Source: Sphingobacterium faecium
GTDB lineage: Bacteria; Bacteroidota; Bacteroidia; Sphingobacteriales; Sphingobacteriaceae
Assembly (NCBI RefSeq): GCF_003054045.1
Contig: NZ_QBKH01000002.1
Span: 806,001-870,000, forward strand
Reading direction: 5' to 3'
Length of the DNA: 64,000 nt
Under the pieces are notes generated by a model. The model worked only from the letters and a program-made list of their open reading frames with translations, searched no databases and was not told the origin of the DNA. Both the position numbers and the translations under genes were made by a program. This document shows, in pieces, positions 34,910 through 44,507 of this stretch (positions are counted from its first letter, which is position 1; every line of letters starts with the position of its first letter).

Positions 34910-35689
34910 TTATTGAAACTTTTTTACACCAAGAGCTTTAAGAATTTTATAACCCTTCGAAGATTGGATTCGTTGCAAGGTTTTTTCTGTTTCAATTAAT
35001 TTTAAATGGTCATAATAGAAAAAAGAAAAATTCTCTCTAAGAAATTCTGCTTTTTCCTCAAAGATTTGAGATAGATTTTCGGCTTTTGAACTCATACCTT
35101 CTGTATCGAAATTACTTATGACTTGATCAATGTGCCTATAGGATACATTTTCTTTAATAATAACCGTTATAAAAAATACCCAATCAGCTATGATCTTGTA
35201 TTGTTGATCATACATGCCATATCTTGAAAATAAATCTTTTTTTATAAAACTGGCTGGATGGGGTAGGGAAGCTTTAAATAAGAAATTTCCTGTGAGTTTA
35301 CTTGGGTAGTTAAAAGTGTAGGGATTTTTCCTGCTATTAAATAAAAGATCACCATAAATAATATCTTCATTATCTAAATTTAAGATAACTTTTTCTAAAG
35401 TATTGTTGTCAAACAGAGTATCACCACTGTTTAGAAATAAGATATATTCTCCTGTTGCAGCTTTTATACCCTTATTCATAGCATCATATACACCATTGTC
35501 TTTTTCAGATTTACAATAATTGACTCGATTATTATTAGTTATCAATTCTTCACTTCCGTCATTTGATAAACCATCAATAACTATGTGTTCAAATTTTTGA
35601 AAAGTTTGATTATTGATAGATTCAAAAGTCTTTTCTAATCCGGTTTTGTTGTTAAGATTAACAGTAATTATTGATAGTTTCATAGACAT
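34910..35689 (-). CDS. Glycosyltransferase, GT2 family
   Basis: A GT-A fold glycosyltransferase of about 259 aa. It opens with MSMKLSIITVNLNNKTGLEKTFESI. The nucleotide-sugar binding acidic motif lies in HIVIDGLSNDGSEE and YILFLNSGDTLFDN (a DxD-like NSGD near residue 90). A catalytic-region W in KIIADWVFFITVII lies near 170. The N-terminus was taken at the ATG at 35689 rather than the upstream TTG, because the domain starts immediately after it. It is divergent from the next GT2 gene (35792), with about 100 bp between. Likely part of the surface-glycan cluster; donor unknown. Confidence 0.82.
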   Translation of the reverse strand: MSMKLSIITVNLNNKTGLEKTFESINNQTFQKFEHIVIDGLSNDGSEELITNNNRVNYCKSEKDNGVYDAMNKGIKAATGEYILFLNSGDTLFDNNTLEKVILNLDNEDIIYGDLLFNSRKNPYTFNYPSKLTGNFLFKASLPHPASFIKKDLFSRYGMYDQQYKIIADWVFFITVIIKENVSYRHIDQVISNFDTEGMSSKAENLSQIFEEKAEFLRENFSFFYYDHLKLIETEKTLQRIQSSKGYKILKALGVKKFQ

Positions 35690-35791
35690 ATTGTGTTTTA
35701 ACAAAAGTAAATCTATATATTTTAACAAGCAATAATAAACTTAGTATTTATAATAAGAGTTAGTTTTAAAATTATTTTATCATTTTTGTGG

Positions 35792-36646
35792 ATGATAAAT
35801 CTTAATCCCTTAGTAACTATTGTTATTCCTTGTTATAATTGTGAGTCAACAGTTTTAGAAGCGATTCAATCTGCTTTGAATCAAATATATAAAAATATTG
35901 AAGTTATTGTAATAAATGATGGTTCAATTGATAATTCGAAAGATATTATAATTAAAGAGTTAAGTAAAGATGCAAGACTGACTTATAAAGAACAAGAGAA
36001 TAAAGGACTTTCTGCTGCTCGAAACCTAGGTCTGCACTTTGCTCAAGGAGAATATATAGTTTTTTTAGATGCAGATGATATGTTGAAAGATAGTTATGTA
36101 CAAATCTCTCTTGGTCACTACGATGATAACCCCAACTTGATTATTGTCTATAGCAACATGGAACTATTCGAAAGAGAAACAGGTGTTCTATATTTACCTA
36201 AATTTGAAATTAATTTGTTTTTAAAAAGTAACTGTATTCCAGCTTTTGCAATGGTTAGAACCTCTCAAATCAAAGAAATAGGAGGTTTTGATGAAGATGT
36301 AAAATTATGTGAGGATTGGGAATGTTGGATGCACTTATTAAAATGTTTTAGTGGAGATGTTTTAAGAATTGAAGAGCCTCTATATAATTATAGAAAAAGG
36401 TTTAGCGCCGATTCTATTATGGATCAAAATGTAGATAATTCTATTGATGAAGTTTTATTGTATATCTACAAAAAGCATTATGAACTTTATAGGAAGCATG
36501 GATTTATTATTTCTAATTTATTAAGAGACAGACATCAATTAAAGCAAATAAGATTAAAGTATTATAATGTTTGGTATAGAAAACTTATTTATAAAGTGTT
36601 TAAAGCGAATAAATTTCGTCAAATTATGAATGAATTACGATCCTAG
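35792..36646 (+). CDS. Glycosyltransferase, GT2 family
   Basis: A GT-A glycosyltransferase of about 284 aa and the only plus-strand gene in the glycan cluster. It starts at the ATG at 35792 (MINLNPLVTIVIPCYNCESTV); a TTG at 35786 is less likely. The sequence shows VIVINDGSIDNSKDI near 36, a GLSAARNLGLHFAQGEYIVFLDADDML stretch with the DxD (DADD) near 90, and the acceptor-side ED in KLCEDWECWMHLLK near 165. The opposite orientation and strong AT bias fit an acquired gene. Confidence 0.85.
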   Translation: MINLNPLVTIVIPCYNCESTVLEAIQSALNQIYKNIEVIVINDGSIDNSKDIIIKELSKDARLTYKEQENKGLSAARNLGLHFAQGEYIVFLDADDMLKDSYVQISLGHYDDNPNLIIVYSNMELFERETGVLYLPKFEINLFLKSNCIPAFAMVRTSQIKEIGGFDEDVKLCEDWECWMHLLKCFSGDVLRIEEPLYNYRKRFSADSIMDQNVDNSIDEVLLYIYKKHYELYRKHGFIISNLLRDRHQLKQIRLKYYNVWYRKLIYKVFKANKFRQIMNELRS

Positions 36647-36699
36647 AACTCACCTTTAAGAACTATAAACACTGAACTGCATAATGGTTTAATAAATCT

Positions 36700-37821
36700 T
36701 TATTTATTATTAAGCTTATGATAATCGAAATTTTTTTTGAATGCTTCTAGATAAGCAGTTCCAAATTTCAAGTCTGGTTCCATATGATTACCTTCAGCCC
36801 ATTCATTCCAAGCATTTATAAAAAAAATACGTTCATCTCCGTCAAAATTCTCATCCGTAAAATTAGTAATGTATTTTACCCATTCTCCAAATTTTTCAGG
36901 AGTTGATTCATGGAAAATAGTTGCATTTTTTTGACGTCTAGCGGAATTATCCCATGCAGGGGTTACACATCGAAATTGTTTATAATGCATGGGTGGTTTT
37001 GCTAAAGTATCATCTACTAATTGAGAATAACTAAAGACCTTATTTAAAAAATATCCGCTTTTTTTAATACCAGTTTTATGTAAGGTTTTTTTTAAAATAT
37101 ATTTAAATGGAGTATTCTTTTTCAGTATTTTATCCTTAGCTAAGGAAAAATCAGGTGAGAACTCCATACCTGCATCGAAACCATGATCTTTTGGATTTAG
37201 GTTTTTGATGAAATTTTCCATTCTAATTAGATATAAGCCGTTAAATCCTTGATTTATAGCTTCTTTTTGCCAAAGTGATATAGCATTTTTAATTTGAGGA
37301 TGTAGTTCGCTTCTATATATAATCAATATAGGCTTATTATCGATTTTAATATATCGTTCATCCCTAAAGAATTTCATTAAATAATGTATATGCTCTAGAT
37401 CGTCCTTATGGTTATAATGTTGTTCCATTAAAACTAAGTGCTCAGAACCGTCCCATCTTCTACTCCAATTTTCATTTGCCCAACATAAACAAAATGGCAT
37501 GTCAATTTTTTTAGAAGCTAACATCATTTCTAAAGGCTGTTCCATCAATAGTTTCCCATTAAACCAATAATGATAGTAACAAAATCCATGAATGCTATAT
37601 TCTTTTGCTAGCTCAGTTTGAGCAATCATGGTCTCCTCTAAGCGAAGATCGTAAAACCCAAGATCACTTGGTAGCTGCGGCTGATAATGGCCTTTGAACT
37701 TAGGTTGAGATTTTGTTACGTTGGTCCATTCAGTAAACCCCTTGCCCCACCATTTATCATTTTCAGTAAATGGATGAAATTGAGGTAAATAGATAGCAAT
37801 TGGTTTAATATCTTTTTTCAT
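36700..37821 (-). CDS. WbsX-like glycosyltransferase/hydrolase (GH99-like)
   Basis: A 373-aa protein of the WbsX family (glycoside hydrolase 99-like). Its opening, PIAIYLPQFHPFTENDKWWGKGFTEWTNV, is diagnostic. FCYYHYWFNGKLLMEQPLE near 95, PFCLCWANENWSRRWDG near 122-138 and FFINAWNEWAEGNHMEPD near 335-352 follow, with the conserved acidic pair in the last motif. Such proteins occur in O-antigen and capsule loci and are annotated either as rhamnosyl/polysaccharide transferases or as endo-acting mannosidase-like enzymes. The exact reaction is unresolved. The gene lies between a GT2-GT4 fusion and a GT2 gene. Confidence 0.85.
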   Translation of the reverse strand: MKKDIKPIAIYLPQFHPFTENDKWWGKGFTEWTNVTKSQPKFKGHYQPQLPSDLGFYDLRLEETMIAQTELAKEYSIHGFCYYHYWFNGKLLMEQPLEMMLASKKIDMPFCLCWANENWSRRWDGSEHLVLMEQHYNHKDDLEHIHYLMKFFRDERYIKIDNKPILIIYRSELHPQIKNAISLWQKEAINQGFNGLYLIRMENFIKNLNPKDHGFDAGMEFSPDFSLAKDKILKKNTPFKYILKKTLHKTGIKKSGYFLNKVFSYSQLVDDTLAKPPMHYKQFRCVTPAWDNSARRQKNATIFHESTPEKFGEWVKYITNFTDENFDGDERIFFINAWNEWAEGNHMEPDLKFGTAYLEAFKKNFDYHKLNNK

Positions 37822-37853
37822 TAGATTCTATGTAATTAATACTCTTTTTTAAC

Positions 37854-39908
37854 TTATATAATTGTTGAAGAAAATTTTTCTTTAGCTCTTATCTCAATTT
37901 CCTTTATTTTTATACTAAGAGCATCTGTGGAAAAAGGTATTAAGCTATTTTCAGAATTATTTTGTAATTTTTGCCATAACATTTTGTTTGTATAAAGTTG
38001 AAGAATCTTCTCTGCAAAATCTATTTCAGATTCTGCTAATAAAACATTCTCATTGTCAATAAGATTCATTCCTTCTGCGCCTATTTTACTTGTTACTACA
38101 GGCAGATGATATTCAAAGGCTTGTCCAATTTTTCCTTTAACGCCGGCACCATATCTAAGTGGAGCAATCATCAGTTTGTTAGTTAAGAAGAAAGAGGTTA
38201 TATCCTTTACATGGCCGTGGAAGATTATTTTAGGATGTGATCTATTTATTTTAAGATTAACATCCCCAATAATATTAAGTTCAATTTCAGGATGCGACTC
38301 CCAAATAATGGGCATAATATCGTCTGCCATAAACTGTACTGCATCAACGTTTGGTTGATGCATAGATCCAATGAATAATATATTTAGCCTTTGTTCGAAG
38401 CTAGTTGTGTTTTCTAATTTGATTTTAGAATAATGAACATTAGAAATAACAATTATTTTTTCTTTTTCACAAAAATTTTCCATGTATGTAGCCTCATCTT
38501 GAGAAATAGCTATAACAATATCAGCTTTTATGGATGCCGTTGTCTCGTATTTTAGATCTTTGAAGTAATTCTTTTTTAGTTTTCGATTTGTTGGATCACT
38601 TTCAAGTGCACGTTTTATTCTAAGATGATGTATATCTACCATATCATATACTAGTAATGTATTCTTAAAGTATCTATTAGCATATTTGTGGTGTTTTATA
38701 AAAACTTTTGCTGTATAAAACCAACAAATAGATTTATCGTTTTTGATTTTTTTATAAAACGAACTTAAATCATCTGCATGTAAATACCTATAAAAGGTAT
38801 TTACACCCAATCTTTGAAAATAATATAAATAATTATTGTCTATTTTATTTTTTTTGGCGATTAAGGTTATATGGTAACCTAAATTTTTAAATGTTGTGAT
38901 AATTTCGGTTAATCTTAAATCACCTGAGTTATTATCATATTCTGGTATTCGATGGTAGAAAAAAACAATGCTTTTATCATCGTAAATTTCAATTTTTCTA
39001 TTGTTAATATTTGTGGCCTTAATATTAATAATCTCTTTAGCCCATTTCTTTTTAAAAAGATCTAAGTTTTTTTTGAAAATTATTTTTTTATTTATTTTTT
39101 CATTTTTCTTTTTAGAATTGTATGAAATTCCATTGAAATGAATAATTTGAGAAAAGGGTGTATAATAGATGTTCTTTTTTTGTATATATTTAAGTGTGAA
39201 ACATAGATCTGTTTCCTCAAAGTAAGCCGGTGAAAACTGCTCATCAAATAAATTTAATTGATTATCATCTGTATATTTTCTAAATAATAAGCTGCATCCT
39301 GAACAATAATCCACTTTGTATATATAATTGACTTCAGGATAATAATGTTCATCTGACCTTATAGGACTTATGTTGCAATCTTTCATCAACATACAGCCTG
39401 CTTCTTGAAGACTTCCATCAGCATTTAGTAATTTAGAACCTACAGCACCCACATTGGCAAATGTTTTAAAGACTTTATATAATTCATCCAAAAATCCTTT
39501 TTTAACAACTGTATCGTTGTTAAGAAGATATATGAAGCTTCCTTTTGCGAAATTTATTGCTTTATTAACACTTTTTAAAAAACCTAAGTTTTCTTCATTA
39601 TTTATTATTTGAATATTTTCAATTAATTCAAAATCGAAATCTTCTTTACTGTTATCATTAACTAAAATAATCTCAAAACTAATTTCTGGGATATGTTCAG
39701 CAATTGATTTTAGACATGCCCAAGTATATGATTCCTGATTATAGAAAGGGATTATTATTGAAACTACCGGTTTTTCTACATTTGGAAAATGTAATTTATT
39801 ACGATTTATTTTTAATGGTAAGTCGGTTTTAATCCTTAATTTCCGGTGTAATTTTTTGATTAAGAGTATGTTTTTAAATAAATGTTTAAAGGTTCTTCGT
39901 ATTCCCAT
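37854..39908 (-). CDS. Two-domain glycosyltransferase (GT2-GT4 fusion)
   Basis: A 684-aa protein with two glycosyltransferase units. The N-terminal GT2 (residues about 45-290) shows SIIIPFYNQESYTWACLKSI and FIYLLNNDTVVKKGFL near 120, with NND in the DxD position. The C-terminal GT4 (about 320-670) shows NILFIGSMHQPNVDAV near 515 and LMIAPLRYGAGVKGKIGQAFEYHLPVVTSKIGAEGM near 593-628. Together they could add two consecutive sugars to one acceptor. The coding region is very rich in A/T homopolymers. Neighbours in the same direction are a GT (40045-41037) and the WbsX-like gene. No membrane segments are visible. Confidence 0.85.
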   Translation of the reverse strand: MGIRRTFKHLFKNILLIKKLHRKLRIKTDLPLKINRNKLHFPNVEKPVVSIIIPFYNQESYTWACLKSIAEHIPEISFEIILVNDNSKEDFDFELIENIQIINNEENLGFLKSVNKAINFAKGSFIYLLNNDTVVKKGFLDELYKVFKTFANVGAVGSKLLNADGSLQEAGCMLMKDCNISPIRSDEHYYPEVNYIYKVDYCSGCSLLFRKYTDDNQLNLFDEQFSPAYFEETDLCFTLKYIQKKNIYYTPFSQIIHFNGISYNSKKKNEKINKKIIFKKNLDLFKKKWAKEIINIKATNINNRKIEIYDDKSIVFFYHRIPEYDNNSGDLRLTEIITTFKNLGYHITLIAKKNKIDNNYLYYFQRLGVNTFYRYLHADDLSSFYKKIKNDKSICWFYTAKVFIKHHKYANRYFKNTLLVYDMVDIHHLRIKRALESDPTNRKLKKNYFKDLKYETTASIKADIVIAISQDEATYMENFCEKEKIIVISNVHYSKIKLENTTSFEQRLNILFIGSMHQPNVDAVQFMADDIMPIIWESHPEIELNIIGDVNLKINRSHPKIIFHGHVKDITSFFLTNKLMIAPLRYGAGVKGKIGQAFEYHLPVVTSKIGAEGMNLIDNENVLLAESEIDFAEKILQLYTNKMLWQKLQNNSENSLIPFSTDALSIKIKEIEIRAKEKFSSTII

Positions 39909-40044
39909 TTATAATATTATTTATTTTTTAAAAACGATTAGTGAGTTTGCATTTATACCTTATTTAAAGTACTTAATTTGCAGGTTGATATATTCATAGA
40001 AAAATTACTCCGCTAAATTAACATATTGTTTCAATGTAAATTCT

Positions 40045-41037
40045 TTACTTTCCTTTATAAGATTTTAAATTAAAAACAGTTTCCACCCACCTATCCAACG
40101 TATATTTTTCAAATATATCAGTGGGAAGTCTTTTATAAGGGCTTTCAAAAAATGAAGCAGTTAGATTACTTAGATTTTTATCAAGATATAAAATATTCTG
40201 TGGATCATAAAAATCATACTCTATGATACTTGGATTATCTGTAATAATCTTTTTTTCCAGTGCTATAGCCTCAAATACTCTAAAGCTTAATCCTTCTTGA
40301 CCCTCTCGAATCAGGTCTAAGGTGACGTTACTTTTTTCATATTCCTTCAAAACTTCGTCAATGCCAATGGGTTTTTTGAGTAAATGAACATATTTAAAGT
40401 TTAGATTGCGTGTTATGAAGCGATTTAATTTCTCTTTCCACACTTGTTTACCAACGATAACAATCTTATACTTGATATGTAGTTGAGCTAGTTTTGACAC
40501 AATTTTTCGAAGTGTCTTGATTCTTTTTTTATCAAAAGAAGTGATATAAAAAAGATCTTGCTGATTTTTCTGAGATGATTTAGGCTTATCGGAAAGATAA
40601 TTATAATTTGTTATTTTTTCAAAACCGTGTTCCAAAACGTCTTTATCCTCAAAAGAATAAACCTGATCAAATAAGTCTAATTTATTTTCTACTGGATAAC
40701 GACCAAGATTATCATATAAATAGGTGATAAGATGCTTGGTATAAGACTTTATTTTTGATATAGTCTTGTAATCTAAAGTATGAGGATTTAAAACAAGTAT
40801 TTGATCTTGGAGTCCAATTTTACTCAAGTATTCAAGTACATATTGTTGGCGCTTAACATGTTTAATATTTCTATTCAAAAAAATCTTACTTGCCGCGTTG
40901 TATATTTTTTCTCCAAAATTTTTGTAACGATAAGTACCCATATTGATATGAGTGGCTTCAACACCTTTTTCTTGCAAATTTTTTGCAATATGACAATCGT
41001 AATTCCAATAGTCAAAGCTTATAATGGAGATTTTCAT
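40045..41037 (-). CDS. Glycosyltransferase, probable GT-B fold (GT1/CgeB-like)
   Basis: A 330-aa protein starting at ATG 41037, which overlaps the upstream gene's stop by ATGA (41034-41037). The longer open frame into that gene is therefore rejected. It opens MKISIISFDYWNYDCHIAKN. A GT-B-like C-terminal region shows YKIVIVGKQVWKEKL near 190 and LIREGQEGLSFRVFEAIALEKKIITDNP near 245-272, with the glutamate of the donor site in FEAIAL. The family assignment (GT1 or CgeB-type, DUF3880-like) is tentative. Translational coupling to the GT2 gene implies they work on the same glycan. Confidence 0.72.
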   Translation of the reverse strand: MKISIISFDYWNYDCHIAKNLQEKGVEATHINMGTYRYKNFGEKIYNAASKIFLNRNIKHVKRQQYVLEYLSKIGLQDQILVLNPHTLDYKTISKIKSYTKHLITYLYDNLGRYPVENKLDLFDQVYSFEDKDVLEHGFEKITNYNYLSDKPKSSQKNQQDLFYITSFDKKRIKTLRKIVSKLAQLHIKYKIVIVGKQVWKEKLNRFITRNLNFKYVHLLKKPIGIDEVLKEYEKSNVTLDLIREGQEGLSFRVFEAIALEKKIITDNPSIIEYDFYDPQNILYLDKNLSNLTASFFESPYKRLPTDIFEKYTLDRWVETVFNLKSYKGK

Positions 41038-41804
41038 ATTTGTTTTTTTCGCTTCAAAGATAGGTAAGTATGGTGCACACTTAAACTTTGCAAGTATGAA
41101 ATTTCCCATCCTTCTTTCCCGTCTAATATACCCAATTTAATAATGTATGCTTTGAAAAATTTAAAGCTTGTTTTAGCGATATGAGTCACTAAATTATACT
41201 TCTTGTGAGATAACTGTAATTCTTGTCCTTTGAGTATGCCATAATGAATCATTTTATTTTTGTATGACTGATAATCAGAAAAAGAATAATGTAAAATCTT
41301 ATGTTTTAAAATTCCAATAGTACCATTCACATCTAAAGTTTCATGTACTTTTTTTAATTCACGATATTTTGCTTTAGATTTTCTAAATAGCCTAAAGTTT
41401 TTGTCATTCTGTGTACCAGAAAATCTTATTTTTTTGTTGCAAAAGAAAAAGGTTCTATAAACATAATATGCATCATGGGCGGTAGAATCATTGATGATAT
41501 TTTGAATTTCCTTTTGAAGTGGTACGGTTAATCTTTCATCAGCATCTAAAAAGAGTATCCAATCATTAGTGGCATAAGAAATAGCTAAATTCCTTTGCTT
41601 TGTAAAATCTTCAAACTTGTGTTGGTAAACACGAACTTTTGGATTTTTCTTGGCAAGAGTAACCGTTTGATCATCACTGAATGAATCTACTATAATGATT
41701 TCATTCGCAAAGTCAAGGCATTTTATGACATCTAAGATGTTTTTCTCCTCATTATATGTAATCACTAATGCACTTAATTTCTGATTCACTTTAACTGATT
41801 TCAA
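41034..41804 (-). CDS. Glycosyltransferase, GT2 (WaaE/KdtX-like)
   Basis: A 256-aa GT2 enzyme. The N-terminus shows SALVITYNEEKNILDVIKCLDFANEIIIVDSFSDDQTV, and the DxD lies in WILFLDADERLTVPLQKEI near residue 85-103. The R-x-F-R segment KNFRLFRKSKAKYRELKKVHE near 130-150 is typical of the LPS core beta-1,4-glucosyltransferase group (WaaE/LgtF/KdtX). That supports a role in LPS outer-core or O-glycan assembly, but the sugar is not certain. A 500-bp gene-free interval lies upstream. Confidence 0.85.
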   Translation of the reverse strand: MKSVKVNQKLSALVITYNEEKNILDVIKCLDFANEIIIVDSFSDDQTVTLAKKNPKVRVYQHKFEDFTKQRNLAISYATNDWILFLDADERLTVPLQKEIQNIINDSTAHDAYYVYRTFFFCNKKIRFSGTQNDKNFRLFRKSKAKYRELKKVHETLDVNGTIGILKHKILHYSFSDYQSYKNKMIHYGILKGQELQLSHKKYNLVTHIAKTSFKFFKAYIIKLGILDGKEGWEISYLQSLSVHHTYLSLKRKKQI

Positions 41805-42306
41805 ATTATAAAATATGATAAATTTACTTTCAAACCCTTAGTATAAATATTAATTAACTTATGAATATCAAAAGTATTGCCACAATATGTTGGAGATGCA
41901 CCGATTTTAAAAATAGGGTAATCATTTTATTCATAGATTATTAACTCATATTTATCTTGAGTCTGTTGTACAACCTCTTTTATATAACGAGAATTGTCTT
42001 GTTTATGTTACAATAATAATGTTAATTAATGTAAATATTACTCTTGACTGGATGTTTTTATTCTGTCATCTACATTATATATTCATATAAAATCATTAAA
42101 AAATGAGATACTTAGGTTTTTAGGCAAGGAAAAATATTAATAACCAAAATTTTAAAATGAATAATAACCGAACTAAACAAAATTGTAGGACAGCGCTCTA
42201 ATAAGAACTTTAGAAATATACAAGAATATCTATGAGAGATTACTGGAAGAGGAGATTTATTTATCGCCTCTAAACAAAAGTTTGTTTGTCAGAAAAGTTA
42301 ATGTGA
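41805..42306. other. Gene-free AT-rich interval in the glycan cluster
   Basis: About 500 bp. No reading frame, terminator or repeat that I can support, on either strand. It probably contains the promoter of the GT2 gene at 41804, but I could not place it. Confidence 0.5.
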
Positions 42307-43437
42307 TCAATTCGATGACTCACCATGCATTTCAAGATAAAGATTCATCCATTGATTTGCTAAGGTATCATCATTGAATTGTTGAGCATATTCCAATCCT
42401 TTTTTACTCATTTCTTTTTGTAGAACAGACGAATTTAAGATCGTATCAATAGCATCACTCAGTTGATCAATATCCTGAGGGTTGACATAATAAGAGGATG
42501 GGCCTCCAGCTTCTGGGAATACACCTGAATCTGTTGTAATCACGGGAGTTCCACTATACAATGCTTCGATAATTGGAATCCCAAAACCTTCAAATATGGA
42601 AGGGTAAACAAATATTTTTGCAATACTATAGAGTACTGATAATTCCTGCATAGATAAACCATGTAAAAAGATGACACGATTTTGCATGCCGTTGAGGGCT
42701 ACAAATTCATGTATTTCTTTTGTATATGCCGTAGGTTTACCGACAATTACTAAAGGTATATCTTTATCTACAATTGCTTTAACAATGGATAGTGCATTTT
42801 TTCGAGATTCAATCGTTCCCACATTCAAGATAAAATCTCTTGGCAGGCCAAGCTTACTTATTAAGTTATTTTTTTCTTCGTCTGTTTTAATGGACTTAAA
42901 TGATTCATGACAACCTTGATAGATGACCTTAACCTTGTTTTCAGAAATGTGAAAAAATTCACAGATATCTCGCTTGGTCTGTTCGCTGATTGCAACGATT
43001 TGATCTGCATGGTCACATGCATATTTGAACTTTTTGTAATAAACCGTACGGTCTATCTTTTTATACAACTCGGGATAACGGATGAAAATTAAGTCATGTA
43101 TGGTCACCACGGATTTAATTGAAGTTTCTTGTAATCCAACAGGAATTTCTCCAGATAAACCATGAAATATATCAATCTTGTCCCTTTTAAGATCTTCAAC
43201 AATACGATTCCCTCGCCAATAACTTTTGAAAGTTCTGTTAAGAAAACCAGAAGCTTGTCTTACCATCTGATTTGGAACAAGTTTATCATATTCTTGTTTT
43301 CCAAGCTGTGGGGTATATAATAAATAGGTCTCTTGAGGAAAATATGTACGTAAAATGCGAATCAAATCACGACTATAGTTTCCTAAGCCCGTTTGATTAT
43401 TAAAAAAACGTTTTGCATCAAATCCTACTTTAAACAT
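42307..43437 (-). CDS. Glycosyltransferase, GT4 family
   Basis: A 376-aa GT-B enzyme. The N-terminal half opens MFKVGFDAKRFFNNQTGLGNYSRDLI with the glycine-rich GLGNYS loop. The C-terminal half shows FILNVGTIESRKNALSIV near 198 and the EX7E-type donor motif YPSIFEGFGIPIIEALYSGTPVITTDSGVFPEAGG near 277-311. It resembles mannosyltransferases of O-antigen loci; donor and acceptor are inferred only at this level. It follows the heptosyltransferase by 44 bp and is likely cotranscribed with it and the DUF4254 gene. Confidence 0.87.
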   Translation of the reverse strand: MFKVGFDAKRFFNNQTGLGNYSRDLIRILRTYFPQETYLLYTPQLGKQEYDKLVPNQMVRQASGFLNRTFKSYWRGNRIVEDLKRDKIDIFHGLSGEIPVGLQETSIKSVVTIHDLIFIRYPELYKKIDRTVYYKKFKYACDHADQIVAISEQTKRDICEFFHISENKVKVIYQGCHESFKSIKTDEEKNNLISKLGLPRDFILNVGTIESRKNALSIVKAIVDKDIPLVIVGKPTAYTKEIHEFVALNGMQNRVIFLHGLSMQELSVLYSIAKIFVYPSIFEGFGIPIIEALYSGTPVITTDSGVFPEAGGPSSYYVNPQDIDQLSDAIDTILNSSVLQKEMSKKGLEYAQQFNDDTLANQWMNLYLEMHGESSN

Positions 43438-43481
43438 TTCACTAAATTGTTTATTATGATATAACCTTTGACTCCCTTTAT

Positions 43482-44507
43482 CTAGATAATTTGATTGATA
43501 CTAGTAATAACCATTTCGGATGAGACCAAGTCGATCGCTTCAGTTCCATCACATGAGCAGGATTTATTTCCATAAACAGAATTGGGCCTATTTGGATGTT
43601 CAACTTGTATGCAATCTGATAGCGTTTGCCCATATCCTAGAAATCCAGCAAAAGGATGAGTTGCCCCCCATATTGATAAGCAACGTACGCCCATTAAAGA
43701 GGCCATATGCATTCCGGACGAATCCATGCTGATCATTAAATCTAAATTAGAGATAATGGATAATTCTTCCTTGAGTTTGAAGCGACCGATCGTACTATGC
43801 ACATTGGGATATAATACCTGCCATTTTTCTGCTTGTGTCTGCTCAGTTTTACCTCCTCCAAATACATACACATCCACATTATTGTGCGATAAGTAACGAA
43901 TTACCTCTTGCATTTTTGCTAAAGGGAAAACTTTATAGGGGTGTTGTGCAAATGGAGCGATCCCAATTTTTTTACTCTGATCGTTAGCAAACAGAGCATG
44001 TGCTAGATTGGGTAATGGCAATTGATTTGGTATTAATTTATTTTGAAGTACAAATTGAAAACCCAATTGCCGAAATACATCCGCATAGCGTTCAACAGTG
44101 GGCTTCAAAGGTTTCAGAATCTTGTTCGGAAAGCGAGTCAATTCCTTTTTCTCTTTACGCCCTTTATCCAATTGCTTTACCTGTAAGCCAGAGAACTTTA
44201 AAAGCGTGGACAAAATTCTGGACCTTAAATTAAAATGTAGATCTGCAACAGCATCAGCATCTTCCAATGCTAATTCTTTCTTCAGGGCTATAATCCCTTT
44301 TAATCCCTTATGTTTTTCCTTGGGATAAAAACTATGAAATTTGATATTGGGTATTCCTTCAAAAAAGGCTTGAAAAAGCGGACGACTGACCATAATGATG
44401 GAGACTGTTGGATATTGCTTTGCAAATTCTTTCAACACAGAAGCAACCATGGCAACATCTCCCATGGCAGAAAAGCGTGTAACAATTATTTTTGAAGGTA
44501 AAGCCAT
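43482..44507 (-). CDS. Glycosyltransferase family 9 (heptosyltransferase-like)
   Basis: A 341-aa GT9 protein of the ADP-heptose:LPS heptosyltransferase type. It opens with the family motif KIIVTRFSAMGDVAMVASVLKEF and includes KIGIAPFAQHPYKVFPLAKMQEVIRYL near 194 and ISMDSSGMHMASLMGVRCLSIWGATHPFAGF near 255-287, with the D-S-G-x-x-H donor site. A cysteine pair near the C-terminus (KSCSCDG) is unusual. The family transfers heptose onto LPS inner core. Its start codon shares one base with the stop of the DUF4254 gene (44507). Confidence 0.88.
   Translation of the reverse strand: MALPSKIIVTRFSAMGDVAMVASVLKEFAKQYPTVSIIMVSRPLFQAFFEGIPNIKFHSFYPKEKHKGLKGIIALKKELALEDADAVADLHFNLRSRILSTLLKFSGLQVKQLDKGRKEKKELTRFPNKILKPLKPTVERYADVFRQLGFQFVLQNKLIPNQLPLPNLAHALFANDQSKKIGIAPFAQHPYKVFPLAKMQEVIRYLSHNNVDVYVFGGGKTEQTQAEKWQVLYPNVHSTIGRFKLKEELSIISNLDLMISMDSSGMHMASLMGVRCLSIWGATHPFAGFLGYGQTLSDCIQVEHPNRPNSVYGNKSCSCDGTEAIDLVSSEMVITSINQII

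Noticed and set aside
41038-41109. Longer start for the glycosyltransferase at 40045
   Set aside because: It would overlap the upstream GT2 gene by about 75 bp. The ATG at 41037 forms a classical ATGA overlap and begins the domain directly.
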